Assembly (NCBI GenBank): GCA_012515725.1
Contig: JAAYXU010000201.1
Span: 1 to 13,265 of the forward strand
Source: Clostridiales bacterium
GTDB taxonomy: Bacteria; Bacillota; Clostridia; Christensenellales; UMGS416
DNA length: 13,265 nucleotides
Direction of reading: 5' to 3'
This document shows, piece by piece, positions 1 to 4,910 of the stretch (positions within the stretch are counted from its first letter, which is position 1; the number at the start of each line of letters is the position of its first letter). The position numbers and the translations under genes were made by a program. The notes beneath the pieces are model-generated. The model saw only the letters and a program-made list of their open reading frames with translations, was not told where the DNA came from and did not search any database.

Positions 1-272
1 AGCGCGAGCGCGTCGGACTCGCCCCGGGGTCCCACGCAGGCGTTGGCGTTTCCGGCATTGATGAGCACTACGCGGGCGGAGCCGCGGGCGACATGCCTTT
101 GGCAGATCGTCAGACTGTGGCCCTTGACCACGTTGCGGGTGAAGATACCCGCCGCCGCCGCGCCGCCGGGGCAGACCACGAGCGCGAGATCGGGCTGGCC
201 GCTCTTCTTAAGCCCGCAGGCAACGCCCGATGCCAAGAATCCCCTAGGGAAGGTGACGCCGGTATAGCTCAT
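1..272 (-). CDS. argJ: Glutamate N-acetyltransferase / amino-acid N-acetyltransferase (ArgJ), 5' part only
   Basis: ArgJ moves the acetyl group from N-acetylornithine to glutamate (and in bifunctional forms makes N-acetylglutamate from acetyl-CoA) in cyclic arginine biosynthesis in the cytoplasm. Ninety residues are visible before the window edge. Family landmarks are the opening GVTFPRGF, then GLKKSGQPDLALVV (residues 20-33), GIFTRNVVKG (42-51) and INAGNANACVG (71-81), which resembles the NSGNANACTG stretch of known ArgJ. The autocleavage threonine and catalytic core lie outside the window, so activity cannot be judged. The ATG at 272 is preceded by a purine-rich AAGGGGG ribosome site and a near-consensus promoter, so argJ is the first gene of its transcript. 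The family call is secure from the N-terminal motifs. Confidence 0.9.
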   Translation of the reverse strand, partial: MSYTGVTFPRGFLASGVACGLKKSGQPDLALVVCPGGAAAAGIFTRNVVKGHSLTICQRHVARGSARVVLINAGNANACVGPRGESDALA

Positions 273-300
273 ATCGCTACCCCCTTCGTGTATTGTCCCG

Positions 301-329
301 ATTATACGCAATGGGCGCGGGGTTTTCAA
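301..329 (-). promoter_or_regulatory. SigA-type promoter of argJ
   Basis: On the minus strand a TTGAAA -35 box (324-329) is followed after exactly 17 bases by a perfect TATAAT -10 box (301-306). Transcription would start about 22 bases upstream of the argJ ATG, leaving a very short leader with no room for a T-box or attenuator. I see no obvious ArgR-type operator. Confidence 0.8.
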
Positions 330-416
330 GCTTTTTCCGCGAAGCGCAATACGGCATGCCGCCTCCGTCTACCAAGGTGCGCTGAATGTCTTTCACCATT
401 GTGTCAGGCTCTGCCT

Positions 417-444
417 TTTATCCGAAGCCCGATTGTACTATAAT
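417..444 (+). promoter_or_regulatory. Candidate promoter of the tsaC–ywlE pair
   Basis: A perfect TATAAT (439-444) lies 33 bases before the ATG at 478. The best -35 at a workable distance is TTTATC (417-422, 16-base spacer), which matches the consensus poorly. The -10 box and its place in a divergent intergenic region support a promoter here, but its strength is uncertain. Confidence 0.5.
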
Positions 445-477
445 AAACCCGGAAGCGCACTTATCGGGGGTGACAGC

Positions 478-1512
478 ATGAAAACCAGGCTCGTAAAGGC
501 CGACAGCGCCGCCGTCAACGAGGCAGCCTCGCTGCTGCGGGAGGGGCAGGTGGTGGCTTTTCCTACCGAAACGGTATACGGGCTGGGCGCGGACGGCCTC
601 AATGGCGACGCTGTGGCACGGATTTTCGCGGTAAAAAACCGCCCGGCCGACAATCCGCTCATACTGCACATCGCCTCCCGCCGCGATCTGGACGCGCTGG
701 TAACGCGCATACCGCCGGCCGCCGAGGCCGCGATGGTCGAGTTCTGGCCCGGGCCGCTAACGCTGGTCATGGAGAAAACCGACGCGGTGCCCCCGATCGT
801 CACAGCGGGTCTGCCTACCGTCGCGGTGAGAATGCCGAGTCATCCGGTGGCCCGGCGGCTTATAGCCGTAGCCGGGCGGCCGCTGGCCGCGCCCAGCGCG
901 AACCGGAGCGGACGGCCAAGCCCCACCCGGGCAGGTGACGTGCTGGACGATATGGACGGGCGGATACCGCTCATACTGGACGGCGGAAGCTGCGCGGTGG
1001 GCGTGGAGTCTACGGTGCTGGACGTTACCGGGCCTACGCCCCGGATATTGCGTCCCGGCGGCGTGACGCGGGAGATGCTGTGGCGGACGCTGGGACCGGT
1101 GGACGAAGCGCCTTCCGTGATGCGGCCTTTGGACGAGGGAGAGGCCGCTCCCTCACCGGGTATGCGGCACCGCCACTACGCGCCCCGGGTTCCGCTGACC
1201 ATCGTGGAGGGTGGCGCCCCGGCGCTGTTCCTTCGCTACGACCAGGCGGAGACCCGAGGGAAAACGCCTGTTCTGCTGTGTACCGCGCAGACCGCCCGGG
1301 ACGCGGGCTCTCGCCGCTGCGTCGTGATGGGCGACAGGGACGACGCCGATACGATCGCCGAAAGCCTTTTTTCCGCGCTGCGCGAGCTGGACCGGGTGGG
1401 AGCGGACATCGCGTTCGCCGAGGCGGTGGAGCCTGCGGGCGTGGGCCTTGCGGTCATGAACAGGCTCCTCAGGGCGGCCCAGTTCCGGGTGGAGGGAAGG
1501 AACACGCGATGA
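478..1512 (+). CDS. tsaC: Threonylcarbamoyl-AMP synthase, Sua5/YrdC/YwlC family (long form with Sua5 domain)
   Basis: This enzyme makes threonylcarbamoyl-AMP from threonine, bicarbonate and ATP, the first step of t6A formation at position 37 of ANN-decoding tRNAs. The 344-residue product is the long two-domain form. The YrdC domain covers about residues 8-200, with FPTETVYGLG (28-37), KNRP (53-56), PSANRSG (139-145) and GVESTV (175-180). A linker with SPGMRHRHYAP (226-236) leads to the C-terminal Sua5 domain. The start is the ATG at 478, with a GGGGGT ribosome site 8 bases upstream; the frame is open further upstream but that extension resembles nothing in the family. Its TGA overlaps the ATG of the next gene, so the two are probably translationally coupled. 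In Bacillus the orthologue ywlC is likewise close to ywlE and rpiB. It is probably essential and expressed constitutively. Confidence 0.93.
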   Translation: MKTRLVKADSAAVNEAASLLREGQVVAFPTETVYGLGADGLNGDAVARIFAVKNRPADNPLILHIASRRDLDALVTRIPPAAEAAMVEFWPGPLTLVMEKTDAVPPIVTAGLPTVAVRMPSHPVARRLIAVAGRPLAAPSANRSGRPSPTRAGDVLDDMDGRIPLILDGGSCAVGVESTVLDVTGPTPRILRPGGVTREMLWRTLGPVDEAPSVMRPLDEGEAAPSPGMRHRHYAPRVPLTIVEGGAPALFLRYDQAETRGKTPVLLCTAQTARDAGSRRCVVMGDRDDADTIAESLFSALRELDRVGADIAFAEAVEPAGVGLAVMNRLLRAAQFRVEGRNTR

Positions 1513-1964
1513 ACCTGCTTTTCGTATGCACGGGCAATACCTGCCGCAGTCCCATGGCCGAAACGCTGGCCCGGAGGGAATTTGAGCAAAGGGGACTTAA
1601 TTGGCGGGCCGAGTCGGCGGGACTCATGGCAGAAGCGGGCGCTCCCGCTTCGCGGCACGCCGCCGATGAGATGGCCAGGCGGGGGCTTTCGCTCGACGCG
1701 CATCGCGCGCGCGAGGTTACAGCGGAGGCGGTGGCGCGCGCCGGACGGGTACTGGCGATGACCGATACGCACCGCGACCTGCTTCGCGCCGCGTATCCGG
1801 ACGCGCGGGACAAGATACTGACGCTGGGCGAATGCGCCGATACCGGTGAAACCGTTCCCGATCCGTACGGCGGGTGCGCGGCGGCGTACCGGCGCTGCGC
1901 CGACCGCCTGGAGGCGCTGGTGAGAGCGGCGGTGGAGGCGATGGCTGAAAAAGAAAACATTTGA
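1509..1964 (+). CDS. ywlE: Protein-arginine phosphatase, low-molecular-weight PTP fold (YwlE-like)
   Basis: The 151-residue protein has the low-molecular-weight phosphatase fold. The catalytic P-loop C7-TGNTC-R13-S14 sits at the N-terminus, and the general-acid motif D118-P119-Y120-GG lies near the C-terminus. In Bacillus YwlE, a threonine at position 11 of this loop selects phosphoarginine over phosphotyrosine; the same residue occupies position 11 here, and D118 also matches by position. The likely job is therefore removing the arginine phosphate marks that McsB-type kinases place on proteins to target them to ClpCP. No mcsB or clpC is in the window. The ATG overlaps the tsaC stop (ATGA), and length is normal for YwlE. 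Its ancestral relatives include tyrosine phosphatases and arsenate reductases, so specificity is inferred from Thr11 and context. Confidence 0.88.
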   Translation: MNLLFVCTGNTCRSPMAETLARREFEQRGLNWRAESAGLMAEAGAPASRHAADEMARRGLSLDAHRAREVTAEAVARAGRVLAMTDTHRDLLRAAYPDARDKILTLGECADTGETVPDPYGGCAAAYRRCADRLEALVRAAVEAMAEKENI

Positions 1965-1995
1965 ACATGGTCACTGGGTTTACGCCGCGTCTTCT

Positions 1996-2035
1996 CAAAT
2001 AAACGCTTGGTGTTGTCAAGCTTCGCTGTTTTCTT
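1996..2035. terminator. Weak hairpin in the convergent gap, possible bidirectional terminator
   Basis: Between the converging ywlE and transpeptidase genes, GCTTG (2005-2009) pairs with CAAGC (2017-2021) around a 7-base loop. Downstream on the plus strand is the T-rich TGTTTTCTTC, and on the minus strand GTTTATTT. The whole 117-base gap is visibly richer in A and T than the genes. The stem is only 5-6 base pairs, so this is a weak candidate for ending both transcripts. Confidence 0.25.
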
Positions 2036-2081
2036 CGTTTAACTTTTTATGAAGTTCAAATCTGGGGTTACCTTAATCCTA

Positions 2082-3083
2082 TCATCCGGAAGGCGTTGAC
2101 GGCGCGTCCGTCGGCTCCGGCTCCTCGGGCGGCGCGTCGGTCGGGGCTGCCGACGGCGTGTCTGTCGGGGGCGCGTCGGGCGTTTCCGACGGAGGCTGCG
2201 ATTCGGGCGGCTGCGTGGGAGGAGCGGGCGTGGGCTCGGGAGACGGGGTCGGAGTATAGCTGAACTTCGTGTACTCGGGTGAGAAAGTGCGCGAAAGCGG
2301 CGCGGGCGTTACCCACGGACAGCGCGTCGGGTAGACTGTGGGTTCGGGCGCGACATAGCCGGGACTGTCGGGATCGGTCGGATCCCAGCCGTATTCAAAG
2401 GATACCGGACCGCGCTTGAGCTGGTTCCATAGCTGCGGGTCTTCCTCGCCCCATATGATTTCAACAGGCGTACCCGCCGGGCAGTTCTCATAAATCCAGT
2501 GGATATCGGCCAGAGCCAGCCGGATGCATCCCAGCGAGCTCATCGTGCCCAGCGCATTGTACTTTTCGCCGTACATCGAATCGGGGTTATTGTTGCGGTA
2601 GGGGACAGAGTGGAAGAGGTAGCTTCCCGTCATGCGTATAGCGTAGCGGGCTTTCGTCCCGTCGACCATACCCGCGATGGGATAGCGCTCGGCCTTCAGC
2701 GTGTAGAGACCTTCGGGCGTGCGTTTACGGGTGTACCCGGTCGAGCAGAGCATCTGCCGCACAACGATAGTGTACTGTCCTGATTCGTCCAGCGTATGGA
2801 CGGTGACGATCTGCGCCGCCTTATTGACGAGTATCGCGTATGGCAGCTTCACGTCCACTGGCGTGGGAGCGGGCGTGGGCGGGAGCGTGGGGGAGGGCGT
2901 CGGGGTCGCGGGCGGGGATGTCTGCGGTATGGGAGACGGGGACGGCGAAGGAGACGGCGAGGGTGAAACCGCCGCCGCGGACTGCGTGGGCTCGTTAATG
3001 GCGCTCATATCACCGCAGCCCGACAGGGCTATGAGGAACGCGGCCGCAACGAACGCCGCCGCCTTACCGATATGAGAACGCAT
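2082..3083 (-). CDS. L,D-transpeptidase (YkuD domain) lipoprotein with proline-rich flanks
   Basis: The likely role is a cell-envelope enzyme that forms L,D cross-links in peptidoglycan or attaches groups to it. The 333-residue protein starts with a lipoprotein signal: MRSHIGK, a hydrophobic core (residues 8-20) and lipobox L20-S-G-C23. A Ser/Pro/Thr-rich arm (41-75) leads to the YkuD domain (about 79-211), with H158, S183 and the cysteine motif S183-L-G-C186-I-R188. A second Pro/Thr/Glu-rich arm forms the tail (277-333). Two points differ from the textbook H-X14-17-(S/T)HGC motif: leucine replaces the histidine before Gly-Cys, and the gap from H158 to S183 is longer. The start at 3083 has GGAGG 10 bases upstream; an earlier in-frame start at 3191 would overlap the -35 box of the promoter. 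The gene lies on the opposite strand between ywlE and rpiB, interrupting an otherwise co-directional block. Confidence 0.85.
   Translation of the reverse strand: MRSHIGKAAAFVAAAFLIALSGCGDMSAINEPTQSAAAVSPSPSPSPSPSPIPQTSPPATPTPSPTLPPTPAPTPVDVKLPYAILVNKAAQIVTVHTLDESGQYTIVVRQMLCSTGYTRKRTPEGLYTLKAERYPIAGMVDGTKARYAIRMTGSYLFHSVPYRNNNPDSMYGEKYNALGTMSSLGCIRLALADIHWIYENCPAGTPVEIIWGEEDPQLWNQLKRGPVSFEYGWDPTDPDSPGYVAPEPTVYPTRCPWVTPAPLSRTFSPEYTKFSYTPTPSPEPTPAPPTQPPESQPPSETPDAPPTDTPSAAPTDAPPEEPEPTDAPSTPSG
2085..2255 (-). repeat. Low-complexity coding stretch, C-terminal Pro/Thr/Glu arm of the transpeptidase
   Basis: Residues 277-333 of the transpeptidase are almost entirely Pro, Thr, Ser, Ala, Glu and Asp, with recurring TDAP, TPSP and PPE units. 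The DNA shows matching imperfect short repeats (GTCGG, GGCG and similar on the plus strand). It probably encodes a disordered, acidic arm outside the membrane. Confidence 0.7.
2859..2966 (-). repeat. Low-complexity coding stretch, N-terminal Ser/Pro spacer of the transpeptidase
   Basis: Residues 41-75 are alternating Ser-Pro (five and a half units) and then mixed Thr/Pro. This is typical of an extended tether that lets a lipid-anchored domain reach through the cell wall. The underlying 6-base units are imperfect. Slippage here would add or remove whole Ser-Pro pairs without a frameshift. Confidence 0.7.
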
Positions 3084-3151
3084 ATTGCCAGAACCTCCGT
3101 CGCCGCCGAGCCTGCGCAGACCGCATGGCGCATCCGTGCGGCCTACTACTT

Positions 3152-3178
3152 GCATGTCCGGTATATTACCGGAAATGC
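3152..3178. promoter_or_regulatory. 27-bp operator-like dyad over the transpeptidase -10 box
   Basis: CCGGTATATTACCGG (3158-3172) is an inverted repeat with arms CCGGTA and TACCGG around a 3-base centre. The symmetry extends outward: GCAT (3152-3155) mirrors ATGC (3175-3178), so 12 of 13 base pairs match across 27 bases. The centre falls within the -10 box of the minus-strand promoter. This is the usual geometry of a dimeric repressor site; the binding protein is unknown. Confidence 0.5.
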
Positions 3179-3191
3179 GGATATTTGTCAA
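3163..3191 (-). promoter_or_regulatory. SigA-type promoter of the L,D-transpeptidase gene
   Basis: On the minus strand a perfect TTGACA (3186-3191) is followed after 17 bases by TAATAT (3163-3168), four of six matches to the -10 consensus. The predicted start of transcription, near 3156, gives a leader of about 73 bases before the ATG at 3083. A dyad covers the -10 box. Confidence 0.7.
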
Positions 3192-3258
3192 TCAGGCGAA
3201 TGCCTGAGCAGGGAGGCGGAGCGACGTCGGGACAACGTATAGTAATACTCTCTATAGG

Positions 3259-3286
3259 TTGAACAGAGGGACATCGCCACTATTAT
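3259..3286 (+). promoter_or_regulatory. Possible distal rpiB promoter
   Basis: TTGAAC (3259-3264) and TATTAT (3281-3286) are spaced by 16 bases in an AT-richer stretch. A second TATAAT (3313-3318) lies further down but has no convincing -35 partner. These could give a longer leader transcript, but they are weaker than the promoter at 3362-3390. Confidence 0.3.
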
Positions 3287-3346
3287 CTATAAGAACGCTA
3301 CAGGTAGAGCTATATAATCCGATAAAAATAGATGGAGGCTTCGGGC

Positions 3347-3367
3347 ATGCGGATATCGCCCTTGTAA
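3347..3367 (+). other. Possible 6-codon leader ORF ahead of rpiB
   Basis: ATG at 3347 begins a tiny frame reading M-R-I-S-P-L then TAA, with a GGAGG 8 bases upstream (3334-3338). It would be translated only from a promoter upstream of about 3330, and its last codons overlap the -35 box of the proximal rpiB promoter. The peptide matches no leader type I know. It may be chance. Confidence 0.25.
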
Positions 3368-3390
3368 CTTCCGGTCGAATCCAGTATAAT
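3362..3390 (+). promoter_or_regulatory. Proximal promoter of rpiB and probably of the upp–ATPase genes
   Basis: TTGTAA (3362-3367, four of six) is followed after 17 bases by a perfect TATAAT (3385-3390). Transcription would start about 20 bases before the TTG start of rpiB, just ahead of its GGAGGTGA ribosome site. No terminator is apparent between rpiB and the last ATPase gene, so this promoter may drive the whole run. Confidence 0.65.
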
Positions 3391-3417
3391 ATGCAAGAAT
3401 GCCGGGAGGTGACACTA

Positions 3418-3861
3418 TTGATTGCGCTGGGAAGCGATCACGCGGGATATCCCCTCAAGGAGCATATTAAGAAGCATCTCATCGAAAAAGGCATAGAGAT
3501 CATTGATATGGGCTGCTTCAGCACGGACTCCGCGCACTATCCCGAGTATGGTGAAAAGGTGGCGCGCGCGGTGACAGGCGGACGCGCCGACCTGGGCGTT
3601 ATCGTGTGCGGTACCGGCATAGGCATATCGATCGCCGCCAACAAGGTGTCCGGTATCCGGGCGGCTCTTTGTACAGACAGCTATATGGCTCGCATGGCGC
3701 GGCTCCATAACGACGCGAACATACTGGCGCTGGGCGCGCGGGTGGTGGGAATGGGCGTCGCCGAGGACATCGTCGATACGTTTATCCATACTTCCTTCGA
3801 GGGAGGGCGACATAGCGAGCGGGTGGATATGATCATGCGAATCAAGGAATCCTCTGACTAG
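3418..3861 (+). CDS. rpiB: Ribose-5-phosphate isomerase B
   Basis: RpiB interconverts ribose 5-phosphate and ribulose 5-phosphate in the pentose phosphate pathway. This supplies ribose for PRPP, which is the co-substrate of the next gene product. The 147-residue protein shows GSDHAG (5-10) near the N-terminus, the catalytic cysteine C64 in VCGTGIG, and the RLHNDAN stretch with H97, matching C66 and H99 of E. coli RpiB. The start is a TTG at 3418, chosen because GGAGGTGA sits 5-8 bases ahead and it gives the family's normal length. An ATG at 3391 is in frame, but the ribosome site would then lie inside the gene. Related LacAB galactose-6-phosphate isomerases exist, but the solitary gene next to upp, in the Bacillus ywlF position, favours RpiB. 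Confidence 0.92.
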   Translation: MIALGSDHAGYPLKEHIKKHLIEKGIEIIDMGCFSTDSAHYPEYGEKVARAVTGGRADLGVIVCGTGIGISIAANKVSGIRAALCTDSYMARMARLHNDANILALGARVVGMGVAEDIVDTFIHTSFEGGRHSERVDMIMRIKESSD

Positions 3862-3868
3862 CGCCGAA

Positions 3869-3919
3869 CGAACGCGCGCAGGCTATGGGAGCTGCCCCGG
3901 GGACGGTCCTCCGCGTTCG
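3869..3919 (+). promoter_or_regulatory. Structured leader between rpiB and upp
   Basis: In the 95-base gap, CGAACGCG (3869-3876) is an exact inverted match to CGCGTTCG (3912-3919), a possible 8-bp stem closing a GC-rich interior with smaller self-complementary parts (GGAC-G-GTCC). There is no T-run after it, so it does not look like a terminator. It could protect or separate the mRNA segments. I do not recognise a PyrR site or a known riboswitch. Confidence 0.3.
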
Positions 3920-3956
3920 GGCATTCACCCCACAAAAACGTAAGGAGGACGTGTTT

Positions 3957-4586
3957 ATGGGTAAACTTTTTGTCATGGATCATCCGCTTATCCAGCACAA
4001 GCTTACACTGATCCGGGACAAGCAGACGGGATCCAAGGATTTCCGGGAACTGCTCGACGAAATTTCCACGCTGATGGCATACGAAGTTACGCGGGATCTT
4101 CCCCTCAAGGAGGTCACGATCGAAACGCCTATCAGCAGAACCAGCGCCTATGTGCTCAGCGGCAAAAAGCTGGGTGTTGTACCCATTCTCCGGGCGGGGC
4201 TGGGCATGGTCAACGGGATCCTGAAGCTAGTGCCTGCGGCCCGGGTGGGCCATGTGGGCCTGTACCGCGATCCCGCGACGCTGGAGCCGGTGGAGTATTA
4301 CTGCAAGCTGCCCGGTGACGTGACCGAGCGCGAGCTCATCGTCGTGGACCCGATGCTGGCGACAGGCGGCAGCGCTTCGGCGGCAATCAGTTTTCTGAAG
4401 GATCGGGGCTGCACGAACATCAAGCTCATGTGCCTGGTCGCCGCGCCCGAGGGCATCGAGCGCATCCGCAGGGACCATGAGGATGTGGATATATTTGTGG
4501 CCGCAGTCGATGAGAAGCTCAACGATCACGGCTATATCGTGCCCGGACTGGGCGACGCCGGGGATCGGCTGTTTGGCACCAAATAA
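3957..4586 (+). CDS. upp: Uracil phosphoribosyltransferase
   Basis: Upp converts uracil and PRPP to UMP in pyrimidine salvage in the cytoplasm. The 209-residue length is exactly typical. The 5-phosphoribosyl-binding loop is VVDPMLATGGSA (129-140) and the uracil-binding C-terminal stretch is YIVPGLGDAGDR (193-204). ILRAGLGM (77-84) and the conserved MDHPLIQHKLT near the start also fit. The ATG at 3957 has AAGGAGG 8 bases upstream; an upstream in-frame extension exists but lacks family similarity. The stop codon TAA runs straight into the GGAGG of the first ATPase gene, 11 bases before its ATG, so upp and the ATPase genes are probably co-transcribed. RpiB upstream helps supply PRPP precursors. 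Confidence 0.96.
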   Translation: MGKLFVMDHPLIQHKLTLIRDKQTGSKDFRELLDEISTLMAYEVTRDLPLKEVTIETPISRTSAYVLSGKKLGVVPILRAGLGMVNGILKLVPAARVGHVGLYRDPATLEPVEYYCKLPGDVTERELIVVDPMLATGGSASAAISFLKDRGCTNIKLMCLVAAPEGIERIRRDHEDVDIFVAAVDEKLNDHGYIVPGLGDAGDRLFGTK

Positions 4587-4597
4587 GGAGGACGGGA

Positions 4598-4909
4598 ATG
4601 TCCCAGACCATGATAGACAGGATCCGGGAGGCCGAGGCCCGGGCCGATCAGATAAAAGCCGAGGCGGTCGCCGAGGCCCGCGACAGGGTACGCGCCACCG
4701 AGGAGGAGCTTACTTCCTGGAAGGAAGAGCGGTATAAGCAGATCCGCCAGCAGATGCGCACGACGCTGGAGGAAGCCGAGGCCGCGGCGGCGCAGCGCGC
4801 GCTTCGCGAGCAGGAATCCGCCCGGACGGACGGAGAAGCGCTCAGGCGTAAGGCCGCGGAGCGGATGGACCGCGCGGTCGCGCTGATCGTTGAAAGGATC
4901 GTGGGGTAG
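4598..4909 (+). CDS. ntpF: V/A-type ATPase peripheral-stalk subunit G/H (NtpF-like)
   Basis: The 103-residue protein is almost wholly a charged helix rich in Glu, Ala and Arg (for example AEARADQIKAEAVAEAR, residues 9-25), without membrane segments. In bacterial and archaeal V/A-ATPases such a subunit forms the coiled-coil peripheral stalk with subunit E, holding the A3B3 head still relative to the membrane sector. It is similar in length to Enterococcus NtpF and occupies the same first position of the operon. Sequence alone is low-information, so the call rests on composition, length and place. The start ATG has AAGGAGG overlapping the end of upp. It ends 1 base before the next start. Confidence 0.82.
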   Translation: MSQTMIDRIREAEARADQIKAEAVAEARDRVRATEEELTSWKEERYKQIRQQMRTTLEEAEAAAAQRALREQESARTDGEALRRKAAERMDRAVALIVERIVG

Positions 4910-4910
4910 T

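Noticed and set aside
352..361. 10-bp palindrome CGGCATGCCG in the argJ–tsaC gap
   Set aside because: Short and not placed over either promoter; palindromes of this size are expected in a GC-rich intergenic region.
93..443. Open plus-strand frames at the left end
   Set aside because: They are antisense to the clear argJ start and run through its promoter; the translations show no recognisable domain.
2859..2966. Repeated GGAGAC/GGACGG-like units considered as a CRISPR or non-coding repeat array
   Set aside because: The units are short, imperfect and in frame with a Ser-Pro protein tether; there are no spacers of regular length.
3641..3660. CCGGTATCCGG inside rpiB as a third copy of the operator-like dyad
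   Set aside because: The arms are not inverted complements at the inner positions and the site lies in conserved coding sequence, so it is most likely chance.
3862..3956. The rpiB–upp spacer as a PyrR attenuator or pyrimidine riboswitch
   Set aside because: I could not find the PyrR-binding consensus loop or a terminator with a T-run.
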